This document shows positions 15,255 through 24,243 of a stretch of DNA of 57,943 nt, piece by piece (position 1 is the stretch's first letter; each line of letters begins with the position of its first letter). The stretch comes from CAYVCP01 sp964450565 (lineage in GTDB: Bacteria > Patescibacteriota > Minisyncoccia > Minisyncoccales > CG1-02-41-26). Both the position numbers and the translations under genes were made by a program. The DNA lies in NCBI GenBank assembly GCA_964450565.1, contig CAYVCP010000001.1, positions 1 to 57,943 on the forward strand, written 5' to 3'. The notes below the pieces were generated by a model that was not told where the DNA came from, made no database searches, and saw nothing but the letters and a program-made list of their open reading frames with translations.

Positions 15255-16214
15255 ATGAAAAAAAAGATATTTATTACAGGTATAGCTGGATTTATTGGCT
15301 CTCATTTAGCTGAGTATTGTTTACATAAAGGAGCTCTTGTTTCGGGTACTATTTTAGAAAAAGAAGATACAAAAAATATTGATAACATCAAAGATCAAGT
15401 CAGTCTTTTTAAATGCGATTTGACCAATAAAAAAAGAACGAAGCAAGTTTTAGGAGAAATTAAGCCAGACATTATATTTCATTTAGCAGGACAAAGTTCC
15501 ATTGCTCTTTCTTTTAAACATCCAGACAAAACATTATTGGTTAATATCTTTTCAACACTTAACATTTTAGAATCTTCCAAAGAATTAAATATAAATCCCA
15601 TAATTCAAATTGCAGGTTCTGCAGCAGAGTATGGTTTAATAAAAAAAGAAGAATTACCAATTAAGGAAAACGTTCCTTTAGTCCCCTTATCTCCTTATGC
15701 TGTTTCTAAGGTTACTCAAGAAATGTTGGCTTTACAGTATTATAAAACAAATGATTCTAAAATTATTATAACAAGATTTTTTAATATTGAAGGTGCAAGG
15801 AAAGATCATTCTGCTGTTTCTTCTTTTGCTCAACAAATTGCTTTAATTGAAAAAGGAAACAAAGCAGAAATCTGTGTTGGCAATTTAGATGCTATCCGTG
15901 ATTTTGTGGATATTGATGATTTAATAAAAGCTTTGTGGGTTTGTGTAGTAAAATGTGATTTTGGAGAAAGTTATAATATCGGAACAGGAAGGGGATATAA
16001 AATAAGAGATGTGTTAGACATGCTAATATCGTTATCTAAAAATAGAGATATTCAGATTAAACAAACCGAAGAAAGAATAAGGTCAAATGATGTGCCTGTT
16101 CTTATCTCTGATTCTACAAAATTTAAAAAAAAGACAGACTGGATACCAAAAACTGGTTTAAAAACAACATTAAAAAAGGTGCTAAATCATTATAGATATG
16201 AGACAAAAGATTAA
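15255..16214 (+). CDS. Extended SDR, GDP-6-deoxy-mannose reductase / GDP-mannose dehydratase-like
   Basis: 319 residues. Rossmann motif GIAGFIGSHLAEY. Catalytic region AGSAAEYG and the YAVSK motif. RDFVDIDDLIKAL in the sugar-binding half. The sequence is closest in style to Rmd/GDP-4-keto-6-deoxy-mannose reductases. A true GDP-mannose 4,6-dehydratase lies three genes downstream (18224-19264), so the two could together make GDP-D-rhamnose or a related 6-deoxy sugar. That pathway is an inference. The 3' end overlaps the next glycosyltransferase gene by 17 nt. Confidence 0.75.
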   Translation: MKKKIFITGIAGFIGSHLAEYCLHKGALVSGTILEKEDTKNIDNIKDQVSLFKCDLTNKKRTKQVLGEIKPDIIFHLAGQSSIALSFKHPDKTLLVNIFSTLNILESSKELNINPIIQIAGSAAEYGLIKKEELPIKENVPLVPLSPYAVSKVTQEMLALQYYKTNDSKIIITRFFNIEGARKDHSAVSSFAQQIALIEKGNKAEICVGNLDAIRDFVDIDDLIKALWVCVVKCDFGESYNIGTGRGYKIRDVLDMLISLSKNRDIQIKQTEERIRSNDVPVLISDSTKFKKKTDWIPKTGLKTTLKKVLNHYRYETKD

Positions 16215-17244
16215 TAAAATATTTGATTCTATAAGTAATGTATTCTTGAACGATAAATATGATTTGTCCTATATCGCAGAAAGTAGGGATTGGGTTATTG
16301 GGCAACTAGGCAGGGAGATAACTAATAATTTGAACTCTTTAAAAATGATAAAATCTAGAATGACTCTCTCTTCTTTTGGTTTAAGGAATCAGATTGTGCA
16401 CTTTGGGTCTCCTCATATTTTTTTAAAAGACAATGGGGTTTGTCATATTGATAAAACAAATAAATATGTTTTAAGCTGGTTTCATATAGTTCCTGGGAAT
16501 AGGAGAAATAAAAATATTATAGAAGGACAAAAACATTTAAGTTTTATCCATACTGCTTGTTATTCTACTAAAAAAGAATTAGTTAATCTTGGGGTAAAAG
16601 AAAATAAAATTATTGTTATTCCATTGGGGATTAATTTATCATTATTTAAACCATCCTTGAATAAGGGGTTAGATTTACCAAAAGATAAAATAATCATAGG
16701 ATCTTTTCAAAAAGATGGCATAGGGTGGAAAGAAGGACTAGAACCAAAAATGGTAAAAGGACCCGATATTTTTGTTAAGGTTGTTTCAGAATTAAATAAA
16801 ATACACCCTGTCTTTGTTCTTTTGGTCGGTCCCTCAAGAGGATATGTAACAAAAGAGCTCGGAAAGAGGGGTATTCCCTACAAAAGTATCGGATTTTTAA
16901 GAGATTTTAGAGACATTGTACAATACTATCAGGCTTTAGATCTATACTTGATAACCTCAAGAATAGAAGGAGGACCAAGAGCTATATTAGAATCTTGGGC
17001 TACAAAAGTTCCTCTTGTTTCCACAAAAGTAGGTATGGTTCCAGATATTGCAGAAAATGGTTTAAATGCTCTTTTGACTGAAGTTGAAGATGTTGGTGAG
17101 ATTATAAGTAAAGCGAAAATGATTATTGAGAATAAGAATTTAAGAGAAAGTTTAATAAACAATGGATTTGAAGCTGTACAAAATTATTCTTTAGAAAAGA
17201 CTACAAAGAGATTTTTTAATGAAATTTATTCAAAGCTTTTATGA
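16198..17244 (+). CDS. Glycosyltransferase family 4 (GT-B)
   Basis: 348 residues. The donor half includes HPVFVLLVGPSRGYVTKELG, a motif AVLDLYLITSR-like stretch (QALDLYLITSRIEGGPRAIL), and the conserved ESWATKVPLVSTKVGMVPDI. The two acidic residues of the EX7E motif are at E-G-G-P-R-A-I-L-E. The start overlaps the SDR gene by 17 nt and the end overlaps the next GT by 4 nt, so translation is coupled. Cytosolic sugar transfer onto a lipid-linked glycan is the expected role; donor unknown. Confidence 0.86.
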   Translation: MRQKINKIFDSISNVFLNDKYDLSYIAESRDWVIGQLGREITNNLNSLKMIKSRMTLSSFGLRNQIVHFGSPHIFLKDNGVCHIDKTNKYVLSWFHIVPGNRRNKNIIEGQKHLSFIHTACYSTKKELVNLGVKENKIIVIPLGINLSLFKPSLNKGLDLPKDKIIIGSFQKDGIGWKEGLEPKMVKGPDIFVKVVSELNKIHPVFVLLVGPSRGYVTKELGKRGIPYKSIGFLRDFRDIVQYYQALDLYLITSRIEGGPRAILESWATKVPLVSTKVGMVPDIAENGLNALLTEVEDVGEIISKAKMIIENKNLRESLINNGFEAVQNYSLEKTTKRFFNEIYSKLL

Positions 17245-18242
17245 AAATTCATATTTTATTTCAATTTAAGCATGGTCCTTTTGGCGGAGGAAACCAGTTT
17301 TTGAGAGTACTAAAAGAAGAATTTAAAAAGATGGGAGTTTATGAAGAAAGAAAAGAAAGGGCTGATGCTATTCTTTTTAATAGTCATCATCATCTAAAGC
17401 AGGCTTTTTGCTTAAAAAATAAATTTCCTAAAAAAGTTTTTATTCATAGAATTGATGGACCAATCTTTAATTATAGAAAGAAAGAGAAATTTTTTGATAA
17501 GGCTATTTTTGATATAAATAAACTTTTGGCTGACATAACTGTTTTTCAATCGCTATGGTGCTTTAAAGAAAATAAAAAGTATTTTTCTTATCCTAGTGAC
17601 AGTAAAATTATCTTAAATGCTGGAGATCCTATTTTTAATCAGCAAGGGAAAAAACCATTTGATCAAAATAAAATAAAACTAATTGCTGTGAGTTGGTCTT
17701 CTAATTGGTTAAAAGGATTTGATATTTATAAGTATTTAGATGAAAATCTTAATTTCTCAAAATATGAAATGAGTTTTGTAGGTAATACCCCTATAAAGTT
17801 TAAAAATATTAAGACAATACCACCTGTATGTTCCGAGGAATTATCAAAAATTCTTAAACAATATGATATTTTTATCCAAGCAAGTAAAACAGAGGCTTGT
17901 TCTAATGCATTAATAGAAGGTATCTCGTCTGGATTGCCAGTAGTTGCTTTCAATGCAACGAGTAATCCAGAAGTTGTTAATAAAGGAGGGGAGTTGTTTA
18001 ACTCAAAGGAAGATGTTATAGATAAGATAGAAAAAGTTGTTAAAAATTATAAATATTATCAAGATAATTTACCAATTTTTTCTATTAAAGATAAGGCAGA
18101 AGAATATTACAATATTATTTTAGGTTATCAAAATATTAACAATAAAAAGATTAATTTTACTAAAAAGTTAAAGTTTTTGATCCTAGAAGCAATTGTTTTA
18201 ATTCATAAAATAATAAATAAAATATGTCTAAAAAAGCATTAA
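17241..18242 (+). CDS. Glycosyltransferase family 4 (GT-B)
   Basis: 333 residues. N-terminal acceptor loop FGGGNQFLRVLKEEF. EX7E region KTEACSNALIEGISSGLPVV with following NATSNPEVV. The extreme C-terminus (about 300-333) is basic and hydrophobic (KLKFLILEAIVLIHKIINK), a likely membrane-binding helix. It is translationally coupled on both sides: 4-nt overlap upstream, 19-nt overlap with the dehydratase gene downstream. That dehydratase makes a likely donor precursor, so this enzyme may use a 6-deoxy sugar; inference only. Confidence 0.85.
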   Translation: MKIHILFQFKHGPFGGGNQFLRVLKEEFKKMGVYEERKERADAILFNSHHHLKQAFCLKNKFPKKVFIHRIDGPIFNYRKKEKFFDKAIFDINKLLADITVFQSLWCFKENKKYFSYPSDSKIILNAGDPIFNQQGKKPFDQNKIKLIAVSWSSNWLKGFDIYKYLDENLNFSKYEMSFVGNTPIKFKNIKTIPPVCSEELSKILKQYDIFIQASKTEACSNALIEGISSGLPVVAFNATSNPEVVNKGGELFNSKEDVIDKIEKVVKNYKYYQDNLPIFSIKDKAEEYYNIILGYQNINNKKINFTKKLKFLILEAIVLIHKIINKICLKKH

Positions 18243-19264
18243 TCACCGGTATTACCGGACAAGACGGTTCTTATTTAGCTGAGTTTTTATTAGCTAAGGG
18301 ATATGAAGTTTATGGGGTTAAAAGAAGATCTGCTTCTTTTAATGAAGAAAGAATTTCACATATTAAAAATGATAATTTTCATCTTTATTATGGAGATATG
18401 ACAGATACGGGAAACTTAATAAGTATGATGCAAGAAATAAAGCCAGATGAGGTTTATAATCTGGCTGCTCAAAGTCATGTTGGAACTTCTTGGAAAATAC
18501 CAGAATATACAGCAAATGTGGATGGTGTAGGTGTTTTAAGAATATTAGAAGCCATAAGGTCTCTGGGTCTTAAAAGCAAGTTTTATCAGGCTTCAACAAG
18601 TGAACTTTTTGCTGGAGAGGCAAAAGAAGGATTTTTAAAAGAATCAACCCCTTTTCATCCTCAAAGCCCTTATGCTATAGCAAAGTTATTTGGCTATTGG
18701 ACTGTGAGAGCATATAGAGATGCTTATAATATTTTTGCTTGTAATGGTATTCTTTTTAATCACGAGTCACCAAGAAGAGGAGAAAATTTTGTTACTAGGA
18801 AAATAACCTTAGCTGCTTCTAGAATACATTTTGGTTTACAAGAAAAGCTTTTTTTAGGAAATTTAGACGCTAAAAGAGACTGGGGCTATGCAAAAGATTA
18901 CGTAGAAATGATGTGGCTTATGTTACAGGCAGAAAAACCAGATGATTATGTTATAGCAACAGGAGAGAATCATTCTGTAAAGGAATTTTGCGAAATAGCC
19001 TTTAAAGAAGCGGGCATAGAACTCGTATGGAAAGGAGAGGGTATGTTAAAAAAAGGGATTGATAAAAAAACAAATCAAATAGTTATTGAAGTGGATCCTA
19101 AATTCTTTAGACCCGTTGAAGTAGCCTCTCTTTTAGGAGATGCCACGAAAGCAAAGAAAGAGTTAGAATGGTTTCCCAAAACAAGTTTTTCTGATTTAGT
19201 GAAAATAATGGTTAAATCCGATTTAGAAAAAGCAAAGAAAGAGTTTAATGCTAAATCATATTAG
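18224..19264 (+). CDS. gmd: GDP-mannose 4,6-dehydratase
   Basis: 346 residues, the usual length. Rossmann motif GITGQDGSYLAEFLL is diagnostic of Gmd. Active-site motifs ASTSELFAG and SPYAIAKLFGYW carry the Thr/Ser, Tyr and Lys. NHESPRRGENFVTRKIT and GNLDAKRDWGYAKDYVEMMW are further family hallmarks. It converts GDP-D-mannose to GDP-4-keto-6-deoxy-D-mannose, the branch point to GDP-rhamnose, fucose or perosamine. With the SDR at 15255 it could complete a 6-deoxy-mannose route. Both ends overlap neighbours, so it is embedded in the operon. Confidence 0.96.
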   Translation: MSKKALITGITGQDGSYLAEFLLAKGYEVYGVKRRSASFNEERISHIKNDNFHLYYGDMTDTGNLISMMQEIKPDEVYNLAAQSHVGTSWKIPEYTANVDGVGVLRILEAIRSLGLKSKFYQASTSELFAGEAKEGFLKESTPFHPQSPYAIAKLFGYWTVRAYRDAYNIFACNGILFNHESPRRGENFVTRKITLAASRIHFGLQEKLFLGNLDAKRDWGYAKDYVEMMWLMLQAEKPDDYVIATGENHSVKEFCEIAFKEAGIELVWKGEGMLKKGIDKKTNQIVIEVDPKFFRPVEVASLLGDATKAKKELEWFPKTSFSDLVKIMVKSDLEKAKKEFNAKSY

Positions 19265-19844
19265 AAAAACTTACCATAGAAATATCTTAGAGGAATTTCT
19301 AAAAAAAGAAGCTTCTTTGATAGAGGGTAGTGTTTTGGATGTTGGCTCTCAAAAAAGAAAATATGATCATTTGTTCTCTGGTAAAGTTTTTGCTTGTGAT
19401 ATAAATGCAGATGAAAAATTAAATATTGAAAAACAAAATGTTGTATCTTTAAGTTATCAAGACAATGCCTTTGATAATGTAATTTGTTTAGAGGTTCTTG
19501 AATATTTAGAAGTTTATGATTTTAAGAAAGCTCTTTCTGAATTAAAAAGAGTTGCCAAGAAAAGTTGTTTAATTACCATACCTTTTTATTATAAAGATCA
19601 TAAGGATAATTTTAGAGTTACTTTTTCTTATTTAGAAAAAATACTTAATGACATGAATGTATCTTATGAAATAAAAAAGATAGGCAATAGATTTACGAGC
19701 TCTTATGATGCAACTAGATATTCTTTTCTTGAAAGACGAATTGTTTTCCCGGTACTTTTATTTAAGTTCGTCATGATCAAACTATTTTCTTTACATAAAA
19801 TAGAAGATGATTTTTATTCTGGTTTATTTATCAAAGTTCTATGA
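19248..19844 (+). CDS. Class I SAM-dependent methyltransferase
   Basis: 198 residues. Motif I is VLDVGSQKRKYD, with Ser in place of the usual third Gly. Motif II is FACDINADE, and post-motif IV is FDNVICLEVLEYL. The C-terminus (about 165-198) is hydrophobic (FPVLLFKFVMIKLF), suggesting membrane association. The start lies within the last 17 nt of gmd and the end overlaps the next methyltransferase by 4 nt. It probably decorates the sugar chain, perhaps as an O-methyltransferase; acceptor unknown. Confidence 0.75.
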   Translation: MLNHIRKTYHRNILEEFLKKEASLIEGSVLDVGSQKRKYDHLFSGKVFACDINADEKLNIEKQNVVSLSYQDNAFDNVICLEVLEYLEVYDFKKALSELKRVAKKSCLITIPFYYKDHKDNFRVTFSYLEKILNDMNVSYEIKKIGNRFTSSYDATRYSFLERRIVFPVLLFKFVMIKLFSLHKIEDDFYSGLFIKVL

Positions 19845-20632
19845 ATTTTTATGAAAAAAAGTATAAAAGAATAGTGGTTATTGATAGGAAAGCTGATTCT
19901 AATTTTTGGGATAGTCATTGGGACAAAGAAAATTTATCAACAATGATGACAAGAGGGGGTAGTCGTATTGTAAATAAATTTACAAAAAGATTCTTAAAGA
20001 AGGGTTCTAGGATATTAGAGGGGGGGTGTGGAACAGGAAAAAATGTTTATAACTTAAATAAATTAGGATATGATTGTTATGGTGTAGATTTTGCTAAAAA
20101 GACAGTAGAGAGAATAAAACACTATTTTCCTAATTTAAAAGTGTCTGAACAGGATTTGAATCATCTCTGTTTCCCTGATAATTATTTTTCAGGGTACTGG
20201 TCTCTAGGGGTCATAGAACATAATTTTACAGGATATGAAGACATGATCAAAGAGGCTAGTAGAGTTTTAAAACCAGCAGGCTATTTGTTTTTAAGTTTTC
20301 CCCACATGTCACTTTTGAGAAAAATAAAAGCACATTTTGGTTGTTACCCTAATTTTAATGGAGAAAACGGTTTTTATGAATTTATTTTAGACGATAATCA
20401 AGTTGAAAAATGTGTTAAAAATCAAGGTTTTTCACTTATTTCCCAACATTCCTTGGACGCTGTGAAGGGAATTAAAGACGAAATCAGTATACTCAGACCC
20501 TTTTTAAGGTTATTATATAAAAATAGAAGTTTGTTTGCTCGGGGTACGCGTTATATAATCTCTACCTTCTTTGCTTTTTTAGTTGGGCATTCTAAATTAA
20601 TGATTTTTCAAAAAAATGATATTAAGAATTGA
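19841..20632 (+). CDS. Class I SAM-dependent methyltransferase (Methyltransf_11 type)
   Basis: 263 residues. A glycine-rich motif I (RILEGGCGTGKNVYNL) sits at about residues 65-80. YGVDFAKKTVERI follows as motif II. YWSLGVIEHNFTGYEDMIKEASRVLKPAGYLFLSFP is split across motifs IV to VI. The C-terminal 40 residues are basic and hydrophobic. It follows another methyltransferase with a 4-nt overlap, so the island has two adjacent methylating enzymes that may act on different positions of the same glycan. Confidence 0.82.
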   Translation: MNFYEKKYKRIVVIDRKADSNFWDSHWDKENLSTMMTRGGSRIVNKFTKRFLKKGSRILEGGCGTGKNVYNLNKLGYDCYGVDFAKKTVERIKHYFPNLKVSEQDLNHLCFPDNYFSGYWSLGVIEHNFTGYEDMIKEASRVLKPAGYLFLSFPHMSLLRKIKAHFGCYPNFNGENGFYEFILDDNQVEKCVKNQGFSLISQHSLDAVKGIKDEISILRPFLRLLYKNRSLFARGTRYIISTFFAFLVGHSKLMIFQKNDIKN

Positions 20633-21368
20633 TGACATTGGGGCTTCAACTAAAACTTTTAACCAGTATGGAAAAAAAGTTTTTTATATTAGTAATATTC
20701 CTGTCTTTTATTTTCCTTTAGCTAATTTCTGGTTTTTCAAAAAAGTGTGGCCCTTTAAAGGGTGGGGTCCTTATAAGGAGCTGTTAAAAGAAGAATGGCT
20801 AAGCTATCTTGAGGTTTTTAAAGAATATCAAATAAAACCAATTATTGCTATTACTGCTTGTTGGTGCGAAAAAGATTCTTCTCTGACTCCTTTTTTTGAG
20901 AAGTTTCCTGAACAATCAAGTTTATTGAAAAAAGCCTTTTTAAACGATGATATTATAATTGCTAACCATGGTTTAAGTCATTGTGTTATTGGAAAGCATC
21001 TACCTTTGTTTTTTGGTTCTAATAGAAGGTATCATAGAGAGTTTTGGCCTTATCTCACGGAAAAGACACATTTTTTTCATATTTTAAAATCCCAAAAGAT
21101 TTTAGAAGATTTTTTTGAAAAACAAATTGAAATTTTTGTTCCACCTGGTAATATATGGAGTCATAAAACATATGAAGTATTAAAAAAAACTAATATAAAA
21201 AAGGTTATAGCCAATAGATATATGGCAGACTCAGAAGAGGATATGATAGGAATTGATTTTATCGATGACAGAGAGGATTTTGCCATAATGCACGATAGAG
21301 ATTTAAAATTAAAGGGAGTAAAGTATCTTAAAAATGTACTCAAAAAATTTACAAAAAAAGATAATTGA
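20616..21368 (+). CDS. Polysaccharide deacetylase-like (NodB/CE4-type) protein
   Basis: 250 residues. The N-terminal LRIDDIGAS carries the metal-binding Asp pair of CE4 enzymes. ANHGLSHCVIG supplies the HxxxH-type metal ligands (H-G-L-S-H). FVPPGNIWS matches the catalytic-barrel motif with the conserved Pro-Pro-Gly. There is no signal peptide, so it should work in the cytoplasm on a precursor rather than on mature wall glycan. It could equally be a DUF2334-like member. The ends overlap both flanking methyltransferase genes (17 and 35 nt). Confidence 0.65.
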   Translation: MILRIDDIGASTKTFNQYGKKVFYISNIPVFYFPLANFWFFKKVWPFKGWGPYKELLKEEWLSYLEVFKEYQIKPIIAITACWCEKDSSLTPFFEKFPEQSSLLKKAFLNDDIIIANHGLSHCVIGKHLPLFFGSNRRYHREFWPYLTEKTHFFHILKSQKILEDFFEKQIEIFVPPGNIWSHKTYEVLKKTNIKKVIANRYMADSEEDMIGIDFIDDREDFAIMHDRDLKLKGVKYLKNVLKKFTKKDN

Positions 21369-22056
21369 ATATTATACCTCTTATTATAAGTCTTGTGGCT
21401 TGAAAGATTTTGAAGAAAGAGCGAAAGCAAGATTGAGAGAAGAAGATTTAGAACTAGAGAGAATGAAAAAACTTGAAAAGATTTTACACAAAAACTTTAC
21501 GAAAAAAAAGCATTTTATTTTTGGTGCAGGCACCGCAGGCTTAGCTGTCGTTTTAAAAGAACAATATGATGCTGATGTCTATGGTATAGAACCATCAACC
21601 GAAGAGTTTAATATTATTCAAATGAAATTAAAGGAAAGGGGTATTGCTCTTTCAAACTTTAGAAAGGAATATGGAGAAAAACTATCCTTTTTTAATGAAC
21701 AATTTGATTTTGTTCATTGTTTTACGGTCTTAGAGCATGTTACTAATGTAAGAAAATGTATTGAAGAAATGGTAAGAATTACAAAAAAAGGGGGGGTTAT
21801 TTATATTAATACTCCTAATTATGCTTTTCCCGAAGAAAGACATTATAAAATTAGATTTCCTTTTCCACCAGCCTATATGCCGAGAATATTCTCTTATTTT
21901 TATCTAATGTTAAGACAAAGACCGTATAAGTTTTTAAGGAGCATTAACTTTTTAACCGAGAGAAAATTAGAGAAATATTTAAAAGAAGTAAAGGGGATTC
22001 AATGGGAAAGAATAGGAAAAAAGCATAATCAAGAAATAATAATTAAAAAACAATGA
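21334..22056 (+). CDS. Class I SAM-dependent methyltransferase
   Basis: 240 residues. Motif I is HFIFGAGTAGLAVVL, motif II VYGIEPSTEEF. FVHCFTVLEHVTNVRKCIEEM and KKGGVIYINTPNY are the motif IV-VI region of Methyltransf_23/11 proteins. The Glu ending strand 2 (GIEPS) would bind the SAM ribose. It is the third methyltransferase in a row within 2.8 kb, with a deacetylase between. The 4-nt ATGA overlap with the following gene indicates coupling. Confidence 0.82.
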   Translation: MYSKNLQKKIIEYYTSYYKSCGLKDFEERAKARLREEDLELERMKKLEKILHKNFTKKKHFIFGAGTAGLAVVLKEQYDADVYGIEPSTEEFNIIQMKLKERGIALSNFRKEYGEKLSFFNEQFDFVHCFTVLEHVTNVRKCIEEMVRITKKGGVIYINTPNYAFPEERHYKIRFPFPPAYMPRIFSYFYLMLRQRPYKFLRSINFLTERKLEKYLKEVKGIQWERIGKKHNQEIIIKKQ

Positions 22057-23267
22057 AAATAGCTTTTATAATTTATAGAGACGCTTATTACAAGCATTTT
22101 GGACCTATTATCACAGAGGCCTTGAAAAGAAACCATGACATTTTTTGTTTACACGATTACTCACAATCAAAGGATGGATTAAAGGGATATCAATTTCCCA
22201 GTATTGAAAAAATGCCAAATTTTAAAGGTAACGTAAAAGCAATATCGTTTCTTAATAGAGATGATTTATTGAAAAAGATAAAAGAAAACAATATTGAAAC
22301 TGTTATTTTACTAGAATTCTTAGAAGAACATATAGCCTTAAAAAAACAACTAAACATTTCTTTTGTTTCTTTACAGTGCGTATATGACACTATGACTCAT
22401 TACCAGTTCATAAAAGAAGCTGATAGGTATTTTTTCTATTCTGAAAATTGGTTTTCTATCATTCAAAAATATTTAGAAGAAAAGAAGCAAATACTTGATA
22501 GAAAAAATATTAGATTTACTGGTAGTCCAGAGCTAGATCAAGTTTTTAAGATTGACAAACAAGAGATGAAAAAAAAGTTTAATATTCCTCAAGATCAAAA
22601 AGTAGTTTTATTGTTACCCTTTCCTTTTAAGGCTTCTTCTGATAGGTTTTGGGCTCCTATTATATATGGAAAGAGTAATTTTATCTTACAATTATTTATA
22701 TCTATTTTTTCTTTTAAATTAAGATTTATCAAGCAAGTTATTAAAAGACAGAATGATAAAAAAGTCATAGAAAAAATTAGAGAATTTTGTGACAAAAATG
22801 ATGCTTATCTTTTAGTTAAAGCAAGAAAAAAAGAGCCTGTTAGAAAGTATTTGAAAAAGTTAGCAGATCAAATAATATACGACGAAAGCTATTATCCTGC
22901 TACTATTTTAGAGTGTATGAAAATGTCGGACATTTGTTTAAGCTTTTATTCTTCTGCTGTAATTGAGGCTAGTGCTTGTGCTGTTCCTAATCTATGTATT
23001 ACTCCTTCAGGAAAAGACTATAAGAATTTAAAAACTGATATGTGGAAGGTTATACTTGAGTACCAAAAAGAAATATTTAATTTCCATGGTGTTTCTTACA
23101 AAATGAGTATTCCAGAGATTATTAAAGATATGCCACTAAAGTCTTTCTCAGACTTTCCTGTAATTAATGAAAAAAGGAGAGAGTATCTTGAAAAATTTCT
23201 TCCTTTTTTAGGTAAATCTTCTGAGAAAATTCTTGATGAGATTGAAAATATGGCAAGAATAGTTTAA
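22053..23267 (+). CDS. GT-B fold glycosyltransferase-like protein (CDP-glycerol transferase-like C-terminus)
   Basis: 404 residues, two Rossmann-like halves. The second half has FTGSPELDQVFKIDK and later MSDICLSFYSSAVIEASACAVPNLCI, resembling UDP-GlcNAc 2-epimerase or CDP-glycerol glycerophosphotransferase folds. The first half has a 'YDTMTHYQF' region unlike GT4. It is the last gene before the internal promoter of the nonulosonic-acid operon. It is not PseG: the PseG N-terminal GxGHxxR-type motif is missing. It could transfer the nonulosonate or a phosphodiester unit; uncertain. Confidence 0.6.
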   Translation: MKIAFIIYRDAYYKHFGPIITEALKRNHDIFCLHDYSQSKDGLKGYQFPSIEKMPNFKGNVKAISFLNRDDLLKKIKENNIETVILLEFLEEHIALKKQLNISFVSLQCVYDTMTHYQFIKEADRYFFYSENWFSIIQKYLEEKKQILDRKNIRFTGSPELDQVFKIDKQEMKKKFNIPQDQKVVLLLPFPFKASSDRFWAPIIYGKSNFILQLFISIFSFKLRFIKQVIKRQNDKKVIEKIREFCDKNDAYLLVKARKKEPVRKYLKKLADQIIYDESYYPATILECMKMSDICLSFYSSAVIEASACAVPNLCITPSGKDYKNLKTDMWKVILEYQKEIFNFHGVSYKMSIPEIIKDMPLKSFSDFPVINEKRREYLEKFLPFLGKSSEKILDEIENMARIV

Positions 23268-23270
23268 AAT
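23242..23270 (+). promoter_or_regulatory. Internal promoter of the nonulosonic-acid operon (leaderless)
   Basis: TTGAAA (23242-23247), 17 bp, TAAAAT (23265-23270), ATG of pseB-like gene at 23278. It lies at the end of the preceding CDS and lets the nonulosonate genes be expressed on their own. Confidence 0.65.
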
Positions 23271-23277
23271 TAAACAT

Positions 23278-24243
23278 ATGAGTTTAAAAAATAAAACAAT
23301 TTTATTGACTGGGGGAGTTGGTTCTTTCGGAAAAAAGTTTGTTTCAATAGCTTTAAAAGAGCACGATCCTTATTCTATTAGGGTATATGATATTAATGAA
23401 TTAGGACTTGTGGAAATGAGAAGACATTTTAAAGACAAAAGATTAAGATTTCTTATTGGAGACGTAAGAGATAAAAATAGATTGAAAAGAGCTATGAATA
23501 ATGTTGATATTGTGGTGCATGCTGCTGCTTTAAAACATGTTGATATGTGTGAATATAATCCCATTGAAGCTGTTCGGACAAATATAGAAGGAGCAATGAA
23601 TGTTGTTGACGCTGCTATTGATAATAATGTTGCAAAAGTAATTAATATCAGCACTGATAAAGCAGCTTACCCTGTTAATCTTTATGGAGCTAGTAAAATG
23701 GTAGCTGAAAAACTTTTTATTCAAGGAAATACTTACGTTTCTGCTAATAAAGAAACTATTTTTTCTTGCACTAGGTATGGAAATGTACTCGGATCTTCTG
23801 GTAGTGTAATTCCATTATTTCAAGAACAAAAGGAACAAGGAAAACTTAAGATTACAGACGAAAATATGACTAGATTTTGGCTTAAGATAGAGGATGGGGT
23901 AAATTTTGTTATAAAAAGTATTAATATGATGAAAGGAGGAGAGATTTTTATTCCCAAAATTAAAAGTATGAAAATTATGGATTTAGCCGAAGCTATAGCT
24001 CCTGGGGTAAAAAAAGAGATTATCGGAATAAGACCAGGTGAAAAAATACATGAAGTTTTGCTTACCAAGGAAGAGGCTAGACACTCAAAGGCTTATAAGG
24101 ATTATTTTGTTGTTTGTCCAGAGTTTTCTTTTTGGAAGGATGAAAAAGACAGTGGCTGTCAATTAGACTCTTCTTTTGAGTATTCTAGCGATACCAACGA
24201 AGATAAACTAGTTAAAGAAGATTTAAAGAAAATAATAAATTAA
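23278..24243 (+). CDS. pseB: UDP-N-acetylglucosamine 4,6-dehydratase (PseB-like SDR)
   Basis: 321 residues. Nucleotide-binding motif TGGVGSFGKKFV. VVHAAALKHVDMCEYNP and NISTDKAAYPVNLYGASKM hold the catalytic Asp/Lys and Tyr-x3-Lys arrangement of the FlaA1/PseB/CapD family. CTRYGNVLGSSGSVIPLF is a further signature. PseB converts UDP-GlcNAc to a 4-keto-6-deoxy-AltNAc sugar, step 1 of pseudaminic-acid synthesis. Next to an aminotransferase, PseH-like and NeuB-like genes, this is its likely job. A related dehydratase for another 4-keto sugar cannot be excluded. The stop overlaps the aminotransferase gene start. Confidence 0.87.
   Translation: MSLKNKTILLTGGVGSFGKKFVSIALKEHDPYSIRVYDINELGLVEMRRHFKDKRLRFLIGDVRDKNRLKRAMNNVDIVVHAAALKHVDMCEYNPIEAVRTNIEGAMNVVDAAIDNNVAKVINISTDKAAYPVNLYGASKMVAEKLFIQGNTYVSANKETIFSCTRYGNVLGSSGSVIPLFQEQKEQGKLKITDENMTRFWLKIEDGVNFVIKSINMMKGGEIFIPKIKSMKIMDLAEAIAPGVKKEIIGIRPGEKIHEVLLTKEEARHSKAYKDYFVVCPEFSFWKDEKDSGCQLDSSFEYSSDTNEDKLVKEDLKKIIN

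Noticed and set aside
22053..23267. Assignment as PseG
   Set aside because: The fold may be GT-B, but the PseG N-terminal motif is absent and the gene lies outside the promoter-defined nonulosonate operon.
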